From contig JAEWIV010000238.1 of NCBI GenBank assembly GCA_023386865.1, positions 1 through 35,905 on the forward strand: 35,905 bases of DNA, written 5' to 3'. Position numbers and translations under genes: made by a program. The notes under the pieces are model-generated. The model was not told where the DNA came from and ran no database searches. It worked only from the letters and a program-made list of their open reading frames with translations. Below are positions 24,366 to 32,572 of this stretch, piece by piece (position 1 is the first letter of the stretch; every line of letters starts with the position of its first letter). The DNA comes from Pseudomonadota bacterium. Lineage in GTDB: Bacteria; Pseudomonadota; Alphaproteobacteria; Reyranellales; Reyranellaceae.

Positions 24366-25864
24366 CCGACGGGCTCTGGCTCTTCATCTTCCTGCAGATG
24401 GCGATGGGCGGCTTCGACACCTTCTATCATCACGAACTGACAGAACGCCTGGCATGGCGACCTGCGCAGGCAGGCGAGCTCAGGCTCCACGGCGTGCGAA
24501 ATCTCGCCTATGGGGTGGCATTCACGACGATCGGCTGGAGCGAGCCTCATGGCGCCGCGGCGATCGCATTGATCGCGCTCCTGATCGGCGAACTCGGCTT
24601 CACCTTGTGGGATTTCATCGAGGAGGACCGCACGCGCAAGCTGCCGGCGTCGGAGCGCGTCACCCACACCCTGCTGACGGCGAACTATGGCGTCATTCTC
24701 GCGATGCTCGTCCCGCTGCTCGGCGAGTGGGCGAGCCTGCCGACAGCGCTCGCGCCCACCTATCACTGGCCGTGGAGCTGGTTTTGCGCACTGGCCGCGG
24801 TCGGCGTGACGCTGTCGGGCCTTCGCGACCTCGCGGCCGCCAGGCGTATGGCGCGGCTCATCGAGGTGGATCCTGCGCCCCTGGCGGATGCCCTGAAAGG
24901 GCGCCATGCCGTCCTGGTCACGGGCGGCACCGGCTTCATCGGCCGGCGCCTGGTGGCGGCCCTGGTCGCTGCCGGTCACGATGTCACCGTGCTGACGCGC
25001 TGGCCCCGGAAAGCCACCGAGCTGCCGGCACCGCTCACCGTGATCACGTCGCTCGACCAGCTTGCCGACAATGCGCGTATCGACGCCATCGTCAATCTGG
25101 CAGGCGAGCCGATCGCCGAAGGTCTGTGGACGCCAGCCAAGCGGCAGCGCATCCTCGCTTCACGTCTCGAGATGACGGCGAACGTGATGTCGCTGATCCG
25201 GCGTCTCGAAACACCGCCCGCTGTTTTGGTGAACGGCTCGGCGATCGGCTGGTACGGCCTGCGCGGTGCCGAGGTCGTGGACGAGACCGCCGACGGACGC
25301 GACTGCTTCTCGCATGTCATCTGCCTGCGCTGGGAAGGGGCGGCGCTCGACGCGATCGCCCTGGGCGTTCGTGTCGTGCGCCTGCGCATCGGCCTGGTGC
25401 TCGCCGCCGAAGGCGGGTTGCTCTCGCGGATGCTGACGCCGTTCGAACTAGGCCTCGGCGGACGGTTCGGCGCCGGCCGGCACTGGATGAGCTGGATCCA
25501 TCGTGACGACCTGGTGCGCCTGATCGTACACGCGATCGCGACACCGGGCCTCTCCGGACCCGTCAACGGCACGGCGCCGGCGCCCGTCGACAACGCGGCC
25601 TTCACCGCGGCCCTGGCCCGCGCCCTTGGTCGTCCGGCGATCCTGCCGGTGCCGGCGGCGCCGCTGCGCCTCGCGTTGGGTGCCTTTGCCGACGAGCTTC
25701 TGCTCGGCGGCCAGCGGGTGGTGCCTCGGGCCGCGCTCGAAAGCGGCTTTCGCTTCCTCTATCCGGTCATCGACGACGCACTCCGGCCGATCGTCGGCGG
25801 GCGCGCGATCAGGCCCGCTGCGCCACCTTCGCCCGCACCGGAAGTTTCCAGCCCGGCCGGATGA
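24362..25864 (+). CDS. Membrane-domain / TIGR01777-type SDR fusion
   Basis: 500 residues. Residues 1 to about 160 hold four hydrophobic segments with charged and His residues inside or beside them (Asp19, His23, His24, Glu25; Glu77, Asp84, Glu87; His102). Residues about 180-480 are an NAD(P)-dependent epimerase/SDR of the TIGR01777 group with TGGTGFIG (187-194), NLAGEPI, NGSAIGWYG (291-299) and WIHRDDLVRLI. The end is a Pro-rich tail. The ATG at 24362 overlaps the DUF4166 stop (ATGA). The last 56 bp overlap the 3' end of convergent msrA, which may mark a tail extended by mutation. The reaction is unknown; the N-terminal part suggests an enzyme acting on membrane-associated substrates. Confidence 0.88.
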   Translation: MTDGLWLFIFLQMAMGGFDTFYHHELTERLAWRPAQAGELRLHGVRNLAYGVAFTTIGWSEPHGAAAIALIALLIGELGFTLWDFIEEDRTRKLPASERVTHTLLTANYGVILAMLVPLLGEWASLPTALAPTYHWPWSWFCALAAVGVTLSGLRDLAAARRMARLIEVDPAPLADALKGRHAVLVTGGTGFIGRRLVAALVAAGHDVTVLTRWPRKATELPAPLTVITSLDQLADNARIDAIVNLAGEPIAEGLWTPAKRQRILASRLEMTANVMSLIRRLETPPAVLVNGSAIGWYGLRGAEVVDETADGRDCFSHVICLRWEGAALDAIALGVRVVRLRIGLVLAAEGGLLSRMLTPFELGLGGRFGAGRHWMSWIHRDDLVRLIVHAIATPGLSGPVNGTAPAPVDNAAFTAALARALGRPAILPVPAAPLRLALGAFADELLLGGQRVVPRAALESGFRFLYPVIDDALRPIVGGRAIRPAAPPSPAPEVSSPAG

Positions 25865-26326
25865 AGTGGCAGGTGTAGCCGTTGGGAATTCGCTCCAGAT
25901 AGTCCTGGTGCTCGGGCTCGGCCTCCCAGAACTCGGAGGCCTTGGTGACCTCCGTCACGACCTTGCCGGGCCACAGGCCCGAGGCCTCGACGTCGGCGAT
26001 GGTGTCCTCTGCGATCCGCCGCTGCTCGTCGTTGAGATAAAAGATCGCCGAGCGATAGCTGGTGCCGAGGTCGTTGCCCTGGCGGTTGAGCGTCGTCGGA
26101 TCGTGGATCTGGAAGAAAAACTCCAGGATCTGCCGAAAGCTGGTCTCGCCCGGATCGTAGACGATCTGATCGCCTCGGCGTGGCCGCCGTGGTTGCGGTA
26201 GGTCGCGTTGGCGACATGGCCGCCGGTATAGCCGACCCGCGTCCTCAGAATCCCAGGCTGCTTGCGGATCAGGTCCTGCATGCCCCAGAAGCAGCCGCCG
26301 GCCAGCACTGCGCGTTCTTGGTTCAT
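25809..26326 (-). pseudogene. msrA: Peptide methionine-S-sulfoxide reductase MsrA, frameshifted
   Basis: The N-terminal half (MNQERAVLAGGCFWG, catalytic Cys12) and the C-terminal half (VYDPGETSFRQILEFFF to the end at 25809) lie in different frames. The break is near 26167: on the minus strand the sequence reads GCGATCAGATCGTC where the usual HAEAIEIV would need one more G. Without the missing base the product would be about 172 residues, normal for MsrA; as it stands translation ends at 25955 after 123 residues. The ATG at 26326 follows GGAGG and overlaps the msrB stop (ATGA). Either the gene is truly broken or this is a base-calling error; the rest is well conserved, which favours recent mutation or error. 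The gene reduces S-sulfoxides of methionine when intact. Confidence 0.85.
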
Positions 26327-26772
26327 CGCACGTCCTCCACTTGGTCGAGATAGTCGCCATAGCCCGCTGCCTGCATGTCGTCGCGATGGACGAAGCGCGG
26401 CGAGGCCGAATTGATGCAATAGCGCAGCCCGCCGCGATCGCGCGGGCCGTCGGGAAAGACATGGCCGAGATGGCTGTCGCCGTGCTTGGAACGCACCTCG
26501 GTGCGGATCATGCCGTGGCTGGTGTCGTTCAGCTCGGCGACATTGGCCGGCTCGATCGGCTTGGTGAAGGAGGGCCAGCCGCAGCCCGATTCGTACTTGT
26601 CTGACGAAGCGAACAATGGCTCGCCCGAGACGACGTCGACGTAGATACCCGGCTCCTTGTTGTGCAGCAGCGCACCCGTTCCGGGCATCTCGGTGCCGCT
26701 CTGCTGGGTGACGCGATACTGCTCGGGCGTGAGCTTGGCCAGGGCCTCTTTGGTCTTTGCGAAGGTCGGCAT
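26323..26772 (-). CDS. msrB: Peptide-methionine (R)-S-oxide reductase MsrB
   Basis: 149 residues, full-length MsrB: PEQYRVTQQSGTE at the start, ESGCGWPSFTKPIEPANV in the middle and RYCINSASPRFV near the end, with the catalytic Cys in RYCINS. The zinc CxxC pairs of typical MsrB are absent (GIYVDVVSGEPLF in place of the first), so this is the zinc-less type; a Cys in SGCGW may be the resolving one. Two tandem ATGs exist (26775, 26772); AGGAG sits 6 bp from the second, preferred here. It overlaps msrA by ATGA, an ordinary msrBA repair operon for oxidised methionine. Confidence 0.92.
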   Translation of the reverse strand: MPTFAKTKEALAKLTPEQYRVTQQSGTEMPGTGALLHNKEPGIYVDVVSGEPLFASSDKYESGCGWPSFTKPIEPANVAELNDTSHGMIRTEVRSKHGDSHLGHVFPDGPRDRGGLRYCINSASPRFVHRDDMQAAGYGDYLDQVEDVR

Positions 26773-26826
26773 CATCCGCTCCTGTGGGAGAACACGATAT
26801 AGGCTGGAAACGCCGTCGCGCCAGCC

Positions 26827-26857
26827 TTCACCGCCGGCAGGCGGCGTTCGCCGTGAA
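26827..26857. terminator. Hairpin downstream of the MBL-fold gene
   Basis: TTCAC (26827-26831) pairs with GTGAA (26853-26857), and CCGCC with GGCGG (26831-26835 and 26840-26844) inside it. It lies in the 105-bp gap between the stop of the MBL-fold gene (26878) and the msrB start, where a terminator of the upstream three-gene operon would be expected. No U-run is clear. Confidence 0.35.
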
Positions 26858-26877
26858 GTATCGGGCGAAACCGGCCA

Positions 26878-27870
26878 TCAGTGTGCGTGCCGATGGTCGT
26901 GCGTTTTCGCTGCCCGGGCCTTCAGCTCGGCATGGAAGCGGCCCATCTCGCCGAACAGCTCCATTATGCCGAGCTCCTGCTTCGCGCCGAATTCGCGATA
27001 GAGCGAGGCGACGTTGACCACCATGCGCTCGGCATCGCCCCAGGAGGCGAAGCGATCGAGCGCGATGTCGCGCGCCGCCTGAAAGACCGGCATGCCGGCG
27101 TCGTAGCGCCGCCGCGCCTCGGCCTTGAGGTAGAGCAGGTAGTCCTTCATCGCCCGGACGCCCGTCTTGTCGGTGATCGAGCCGTGGCCCGGGACCACGG
27201 TCTCGACGTCCCAGGCGAGTATCTGGTCGCAGGCCGCCACCCAGTTGTCGACCGGCCCGGCCCACAGCACCGGGTGCCCTTCGACGAACAGGATGTCGCC
27301 GGTGAAGACGGTGCGATCCCGCGGCACGTGAACCAGCACGTCGCCGCGCGTGTGGGCGGGGCCGACCGTCTTCAGCACGACCTGCTTGTCGCCGACCTCG
27401 AGCGCCAGCTCGTCGTCGAACACGCGCGTCGGCAGCGTGTTCTTGACGTCGTCCCACTTGAACTTGCGGCCCATCACCTCGTGCAGGAAGGCGCCGCCTT
27501 CGCCGAGGCGCTGCCAGTTGCGTTGCATGGCGGCCAGCTCCTCGGCGGGCCGCTCCTTCATCTCCTCGGCGCAGGCGCGCGAGGCGATGATCTCGGCTCC
27601 CTCGACGAGCTGGTTGCCGAACGTGTGGTCGCCGTTGGAATGGGTGTTGACCAGCCGGCCGATCGACTTGGCCGCCGGCACCGCCGCGCGCATCTTGCCC
27701 AGCATCTCGCGCGTCAGCCCGAGATCGAAGAGCGTGTCGACCAGCAGCGTCTGGCCGCTGTCGGCGATCAGGCCCGCGTTGCTCCAGCCCCAGCTTCCAT
27801 CGGGCTGAAGGTAGGCAAAGCAACCGTTGCCGAGATCGTGCAGCCCCTTGGTGTATTGCCACTTCGCCAT
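26878..27870 (-). CDS. MBL-fold metallo-hydrolase
   Basis: 330 residues of the metallo-beta-lactamase fold. The metal motif reads NTHSNGDHTFGNQL, the T-H-x-N-x-D-H variant (Asn in place of the second His) known from a quinoprotein-relay/sulfatase-like subgroup; further ligands are in GPAHTRGD, FTGDILF and VPGHGS. A C-terminal His-rich tail (THDHRHAH) could also bind metal. Cytoplasmic, no signal peptide. The ATG at 27870 has GAAGAGG upstream and lies 10 bp from the stop of the alpha/beta hydrolase, so it is the last gene of the protease-hydrolase-MBL operon. Substrate unknown. Confidence 0.9.
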   Translation of the reverse strand: MAKWQYTKGLHDLGNGCFAYLQPDGSWGWSNAGLIADSGQTLLVDTLFDLGLTREMLGKMRAAVPAAKSIGRLVNTHSNGDHTFGNQLVEGAEIIASRACAEEMKERPAEELAAMQRNWQRLGEGGAFLHEVMGRKFKWDDVKNTLPTRVFDDELALEVGDKQVVLKTVGPAHTRGDVLVHVPRDRTVFTGDILFVEGHPVLWAGPVDNWVAACDQILAWDVETVVPGHGSITDKTGVRAMKDYLLYLKAEARRRYDAGMPVFQAARDIALDRFASWGDAERMVVNVASLYREFGAKQELGIMELFGEMGRFHAELKARAAKTHDHRHAH

Positions 27871-27880
27871 GGCGACCTCT

Positions 27881-28501
27881 TCAGGTGATCTTTTCGGCCC
27901 AAACCGCGGCGGCCGTTGCCATCGTCTTGAGGTGATCCGCCATCGTAAAGCCGGACACTGCCTTGCGCGGCCTGAGATCGTGGTCGCCGTCTTCCAGCCA
28001 GAGTATCTCGATGGCCTTCGAGAGTTCGTACCCGGCCACTTCATCGCGGCTGCCGAAGGGATCGCGCGTGCCCTGCACGATCAGCGTCGGTGTCTCGAGG
28101 CCCGCGAGATGGGCAGTGCGCAGCTGCGTCGGCTTGCCTACCGGATGGAAAGGATAGCCGAGGCAGAGCAGACCGCCGACGCGGCATTCGTCGGCGACCA
28201 TGCTGGCGACGCGTCCACCCATCGACTTGCCCCCGACGATCAGCGCTCCGCGCGCGCCGAAGGCGGCGATCGCGGCCACGTACTCGGGGCGCAGCGTCTC
28301 GGCGCGCGGCGGCGGCTTGCGGGCCGACGAGGCGCGACGGCTCGCCATGTAGTCGAACTCGAAACGGCCGACACGGAAGCCGACCCCCGCGAGGCTCCCG
28401 GCGATCGCGGTCATCGCGGGCGAATCCATCGGCGCGCCTGCTCCATGCGCCAGCAGGATGGACCATCGTGCGCCAGGCGGCCCATCGATCAGGAAGTTCA
28501 T
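27881..28501 (-). CDS. KANL3/Tex30-like alpha/beta hydrolase
   Basis: 206 residues, the small alpha/beta-hydrolase group (COG3571-like) with LAHGAGAPMDSP at the N-terminus, a nucleophile-elbow GKSMGG (Ser93), Asp in GTRDPFG and His in GDHDLRPRK. It is short for an esterase and its substrate is not known. The ATG at 28501 overlaps the stop of the retropepsin-like gene by one base (TGATG), and the MBL-fold gene starts 10 bp after its stop, so it is the middle gene of an operon. Confidence 0.88.
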   Translation of the reverse strand: MNFLIDGPPGARWSILLAHGAGAPMDSPAMTAIAGSLAGVGFRVGRFEFDYMASRRASSARKPPPRAETLRPEYVAAIAAFGARGALIVGGKSMGGRVASMVADECRVGGLLCLGYPFHPVGKPTQLRTAHLAGLETPTLIVQGTRDPFGSRDEVAGYELSKAIEILWLEDGDHDLRPRKAVSGFTMADHLKTMATAAAVWAEKIT

Positions 28502-29187
28502 CAAAACGCTCCGGTGAACTCGAATTCGATGGCGTTCTTCACGTTGTCGATCTTCCACCAGTTCAGCCGCCGCAGGAAGCTCTGGCCGAGCAGGGCGCGG
28601 CTCTTGGGGGCGCCCATGGTGGCGAGGACGTTCTCCATCGTGCGGTCGCCGATCTGCAGGCTGCGCAGCCGGAACACGCGCTGCTGCATGGTCCGCCCAT
28701 CGGCCAGGACGAAGCGGTGCTGGCCCATGAAGTCGGAGTCCGCGAGGGTGCCGTTGCGCTTCATCTCCTCGACCGCTTCCTCCGGGATCTGCACCGTCGC
28801 GGCGCCGGAATCGACGATGAAGTAGACATGGGTGCCGCCATTCAGTTGCCCCGACAGCACGAACACTCCGCCCATGCGCTGGAATTGCGCGGTTGCCCGA
28901 GTCGCATCCTGGCGGCCGGCGGCGGCACAGCGCGTCCATGACGGATCGCTGCGGCCGGCGACCGCCGCATGGCAGAAGCCGGCGAGCGCCAGGACCTTGG
29001 CGAGCGTGTCGCGCTGCTCGCAGGCGCCGACCGCATCGGTCGCCGGCGCCGCCGGGTTTCGGCAGGTCGTGTCGCTCGCCTGCCAGCGCGCGATGAGCTG
29101 GTCGGAGCTTTGGCCCGTCTGAGCCTGCGCGCCGGCGGCAGCGGCGAGCAGCATGGCGGCGGCGAGTGGCAATCCTGGAACGATCAT
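28501..29187 (-). CDS. Exported retropepsin-like aspartic protease
   Basis: 228 residues: a Sec signal peptide (about 1-22, ending AQAQ), a Cys-containing region (30-95), and a single-lobe retroviral-type aspartyl-protease domain with catalytic YFIVDSGAATVQIP (Asp126-Ser127-Gly128), then ADGRTMQQRVFRLRSLQIGD and LLGQSFLRRLNWWKID. Such domains act as homodimers; DSG in place of DTG still supports activity in related families. It would work in the periplasm. The ATG at 29187 has no strong ribosome site but gives the signal peptide. First gene of a three-gene operon; divergent from the C39-like passenger protein with 116 bp between starts. Confidence 0.88.
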   Translation of the reverse strand: MIVPGLPLAAAMLLAAAAGAQAQTGQSSDQLIARWQASDTTCRNPAAPATDAVGACEQRDTLAKVLALAGFCHAAVAGRSDPSWTRCAAAGRQDATRATAQFQRMGGVFVLSGQLNGGTHVYFIVDSGAATVQIPEEAVEEMKRNGTLADSDFMGQHRFVLADGRTMQQRVFRLRSLQIGDRTMENVLATMGAPKSRALLGQSFLRRLNWWKIDNVKNAIEFEFTGAF

Positions 29188-29303
29188 ACGAGGACGAGGC
29201 TATTGGAAACCGGCGCCTTCGGACAAGGTCACCGCGAACGCCTTGCGTCGTTCTCCGGCGTAGCCCTTCATGTCGCATCCTCCAGACCAGACGGCAGGGC
29301 CCG

Positions 29304-31793
29304 ATGTGGAAAAATCCGGTCACCACGACACCCTCGATCCTCCAGCTCGATTTCGGACCATGGGGTCAGGACCTTCCGGGCGACGGGGCGATGTATTGTG
29401 CGCCGACCTCCATGACGATGGGGCTCTACTGGCTCTATCGCAACGGCTTCACCCAACTTGCGCCGGCCGACTTCACCGATCAGGACGACAAGGAGACGAT
29501 CAATCTCGAAACCGTCATTGCCGGCCTGGTCGGGGCCTCTACGGCCGCTGGCACTTTCGTCGATGGTGTCGCCTACGGCATCGCCACTTACCTGTCGGCC
29601 CGCGGCATCGCGCCGAGCCAGTACACTACCACCGGAACCGATACGCCGGACGTGGCGTGGCTGACCACGCACCTCGCGCCGAACTTCCTCGCCGATCCCC
29701 AGGACATCGTGCTGTCGAATTTTGCGGTCGGCTGGTTCTGGCGCGCCACCAGCACCAGCACGAGCTTCAGCGGTGGCGGCGGCCATGTCCTGGTGCCGCT
29801 CGACCCCAGCCCGCCGTCGGCCGGCTGCGTGACCCTGAATAATCCTGATCCTTCGACCTTCCTCGATGCGCCGAACGACAATCCGCAGGCCGTGCAGATC
29901 GCAGCGGTGCCGGCGGGTTGGACGCTGCCGGGATTGGCGCAGCCCTCGCAGGACTATACGCAGGTGATCACTCCGATCCTGGGCGACACCGAGGTGGCGA
30001 TCCTGTGGGGCGCCCAGGCGTGGGCCATCTCGCGCTCCGCCTTGCCGTCAGCGGGCCACCGGCCTCAGCCATGGGAGATCGTGCCCGGTCAGGCGATCGA
30101 TACCAACGGCGGCACCTTGACGGTCATTGCGCCCGTGACCGGCGCCGGTGGCTTCGCCAAGGTCGGTGCAGGATCGCTGCTGCTTACCGGAACCAACCAG
30201 TCGACTGGCGCCAACAGCGTAGCGGGAGGCATCCTGGCCAGCACGCAGACGAGCGGCACGCCGTTCGGCGATGGCGCCGTCACCCTGAGCGGCGGAACGC
30301 TTCTGCTGTCGGCCAACGGCGTCTCGGCGAAGGTGGCGATCGCGTCGGGCCCTGGCGCGACCTTTACCACGGCCGCCGGCGGCGGCGTCCTGAAACTCGA
30401 CGGAAGCAGCAGCTGCGTGGCGACCATCGGCGGCAACACCGACGGTGCGACCCCCAACATCGTGCGCACGGCGGCGGGGACGCTGGTGGTGGCACCGGGA
30501 GCGGGGATCGGCCAGCTCGGCACCAGCCAGCAGGTTATTGTCCAGGGCAGCGGCGCCAACCTGCCCGCGGTCTCCAACGGGATCATGGCGCCTTACCTGA
30601 TAGGGATCGACTCCGACGCCGTGTCGTCGGGCAGTTTCCTCGACTACGCTTCGGCCGGGCTGGTGCCGGCGACCGTCACGCCATCGTCCACCGTTCCGAT
30701 CGGCAGGGCCACCAGCACGATGATCTACGAAGTCGTCGACCAGCAGACGATCGACGATGGCGCCACGGTGCAGGTCGCCGCCTTGGAGATCGACGGCGGC
30801 ACGGTGTTGGGTCCGACGGGTACGCTGCAGGTCGGCAGCCAGCAGGCCGGCGACGTTGCCGGCGTCGTCCTGAATGGCGGTGACGTCGCTGTCGCCACCT
30901 TGTCGTTCGGCGCCTCCGAGGGGCTGCTCTACGTCGCCGTCGGCACGACGATCTCGTCGACCATCGCCGGCACGGCAGGCGTCACCATGTTCGGACCAGG
31001 CACGCTCGCCCTGCCGGCGGACAATTCGACCAGCCTCCACGGACCATTCTCCCTCAACTCGGGCACGTTGGTCGTGTCGGATACTGTCGGCATGCCGGCG
31101 GGTGCGACCGAGATCGTCGTCGGCGGAGGCGCCACGCTCAAGGTCGAAGGCACCGTTGCGGGCCCGGTGACGGTCGGGCAATCGGGTGTGCTCCTTCTCG
31201 ACGGCGGCACGGTCCAGGGCGGCATCGACATCGCCGCCGTCGGCGATACGTCTGCCGAACCGGGCATCCTGCAGGGCAGGGGGCAGATCGGGAGCGGCTG
31301 CAGCTTCGGAGGTCTCATCCAGTCGGGTCCGGGTGTTGGGCTGATCGAGTTCCATGCCGCGGTGACGATATCAGGCGACTCGGGATTCTACTGGCGCCTG
31401 CAGTCGCTGGTTGACGACACCGGATCCGGACCTGGTGTCGGCTGGAACGGCCTGCAGTTCGATGCGCCCGACAATGCTGTCGCGTCGTCATCGCAGGGCA
31501 TGCCGTTCTATCTCGACTTCAGCCTGTTGCCGGACGGCGATCCCGACGGCGGCAACGCCTTCTGGAATGCCGGGCACACCTGGACGCTTTTCACGTTTGC
31601 CCGGTTTGGCTCGACCTTCTGGTGGGAGCCCGGCAACTTCTTCTACGAGCACGGGAGCTTCGACATCACCTGGAACGGCCACGCGGTTGGCCTCGTGTGG
31701 GCACCGGCATCGGCGCCCCAGCGCATGGCCGATCGGCGGCGATCGGCCATGAGGATGCGGGCGGCGCTGGCCGATCGGTCGGGAAAGCCTTGA
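29304..31793 (+). CDS. C39-like peptidase N-terminus + autotransporter-like beta-strand passenger
   Basis: 829 residues. The N-terminal 240 look like a C39/papain-like cysteine peptidase: Cys32 in MYCAPTSMTMGLYW, His161 in GGGGHVLVPLD, and Asn180/Asp182 in LNNPDP are candidate catalytic residues. Residues about 265-760 are Gly/Thr/Val-rich, with autotransporter-associated beta-strand features (KVGAGSLLLTGTN, GGTLLLSANG, TLVVSDTVG) that would fold as a beta-helix. The C-terminus has Trp-rich strands (WNAGHTWTLFTFARFG) and then a short basic tail. No hydrophobic signal peptide at either candidate start and no beta-barrel translocator at the end, so export is unexplained. The ATG at 29304 has CAGGG upstream; earlier in-frame sequence is Arg-rich and unlikely coding. 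The peptidase call is by pattern only. Confidence 0.8.
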   Translation: MWKNPVTTTPSILQLDFGPWGQDLPGDGAMYCAPTSMTMGLYWLYRNGFTQLAPADFTDQDDKETINLETVIAGLVGASTAAGTFVDGVAYGIATYLSARGIAPSQYTTTGTDTPDVAWLTTHLAPNFLADPQDIVLSNFAVGWFWRATSTSTSFSGGGGHVLVPLDPSPPSAGCVTLNNPDPSTFLDAPNDNPQAVQIAAVPAGWTLPGLAQPSQDYTQVITPILGDTEVAILWGAQAWAISRSALPSAGHRPQPWEIVPGQAIDTNGGTLTVIAPVTGAGGFAKVGAGSLLLTGTNQSTGANSVAGGILASTQTSGTPFGDGAVTLSGGTLLLSANGVSAKVAIASGPGATFTTAAGGGVLKLDGSSSCVATIGGNTDGATPNIVRTAAGTLVVAPGAGIGQLGTSQQVIVQGSGANLPAVSNGIMAPYLIGIDSDAVSSGSFLDYASAGLVPATVTPSSTVPIGRATSTMIYEVVDQQTIDDGATVQVAALEIDGGTVLGPTGTLQVGSQQAGDVAGVVLNGGDVAVATLSFGASEGLLYVAVGTTISSTIAGTAGVTMFGPGTLALPADNSTSLHGPFSLNSGTLVVSDTVGMPAGATEIVVGGGATLKVEGTVAGPVTVGQSGVLLLDGGTVQGGIDIAAVGDTSAEPGILQGRGQIGSGCSFGGLIQSGPGVGLIEFHAAVTISGDSGFYWRLQSLVDDTGSGPGVGWNGLQFDAPDNAVASSSQGMPFYLDFSLLPDGDPDGGNAFWNAGHTWTLFTFARFGSTFWWEPGNFFYEHGSFDITWNGHAVGLVWAPASAPQRMADRRRSAMRMRAALADRSGKP
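31725..31750. repeat. Perfect 11-bp hairpin at the 3' end of the C39-like gene
   Basis: ATGGCCGATCG (31725-31735) and CGATCGGCCAT (31740-31750) pair perfectly around 4 nt. A third GGCCGATCGG lies near 31769-31778. It is inside the last 25 codons, which encode a basic tail (RMADRRRSAMRMRAALADR) unlike the rest of the protein, so it may be a transcript-end signal within a recently extended frame. Confidence 0.4.
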
Positions 31794-31796
31794 GCC

Positions 31797-32561
31797 TCAC
31801 GCCTTGCGGCTGACCAGGGAGAACATCGCGCCCTGCGGATCGATGCCCTGCACGATCCAGTCGTCGCCCGGCACGCGCATCGGGCCATTGACGACATGGC
31901 CTCCTTCCTTATCGAGGCGTTCGAGAGCAGCGCCTATGGCGTCGACCTGGAAGTAGTGGCTCCAGAAGGGCAGCGGCGCTTCGGCCGGCTTGGTCATCAT
32001 GCCGCCGATCGCGGGTCCCCCGGCGGCGAAGAGCTGGTAGCGACCCATCGCGCCCATGTCGATCGCCACGTCCTTGGTCCAGCCGAACAGGTCGGCGTAG
32101 AAGGCGAATGCCTTCTCGCCGTTGACGGCCATCAACTCGTGCCAGCCGATCATGCCCGACGTCGAGGAATCCGGCGGCCGGCGCGGCATGTCGGCCAGCG
32201 GGTTCATCAGGCTGAAAGCAGCGCCCTGGGGATCGGCCACCATGGCGGAGTGGCCGATGCCGGGAATGTCGGTCGATGGCACATGCACCGCGCCACCGGC
32301 CTTGGCGACGCGGCCAGCATAGACGTCGACGTCGTCGACGCCGACATAGCCGATCCACGTCGGCCTGGCGCCGGCGTCGCAGGCAGGCTTGGGCAAGCTC
32401 ATCAGGCCCGCCATCGGGACGTCGGCGGACAGAAGGAGAGTGTAATCCATGTCGGGCCGGTTGGCCTGCAGCGGCTTCCAGCCCACGACCTTGCTGTAGA
32501 AGTCCCGTGCCGCCTCGGCATCGGTGGTCATGAGCTCATACCAGACGAAGCTGCTGGCCAT
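31797..32561 (-). CDS. Two-module VOC family protein
   Basis: 254 residues with two VOC halves: WYELMTTDAEAARDFYSKVVGW (about 7-28) and WHELMAVNGEKAFAFYADLFGW (about 140-165), each ending in a DPQGAAFSL/DPQGAMFSL motif (around 115 and 243). Tandem VOC proteins fold as one pseudo-dimer and bind a metal at the interface in active members; here the substrate is unknown. The ATG at 32561 has GAGGAAGG upstream; a longer frame 5' of it is antisense-type sequence over the SRPBCC gene. It follows that gene by 11 bp on the same strand and is convergent with the C39-like gene, 3 bp from its stop. Confidence 0.9.
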   Translation of the reverse strand: MASSFVWYELMTTDAEAARDFYSKVVGWKPLQANRPDMDYTLLLSADVPMAGLMSLPKPACDAGARPTWIGYVGVDDVDVYAGRVAKAGGAVHVPSTDIPGIGHSAMVADPQGAAFSLMNPLADMPRRPPDSSTSGMIGWHELMAVNGEKAFAFYADLFGWTKDVAIDMGAMGRYQLFAAGGPAIGGMMTKPAEAPLPFWSHYFQVDAIGAALERLDKEGGHVVNGPMRVPGDDWIVQGIDPQGAMFSLVSRKA

Positions 32562-32572
32562 GCCGGCCTTCC

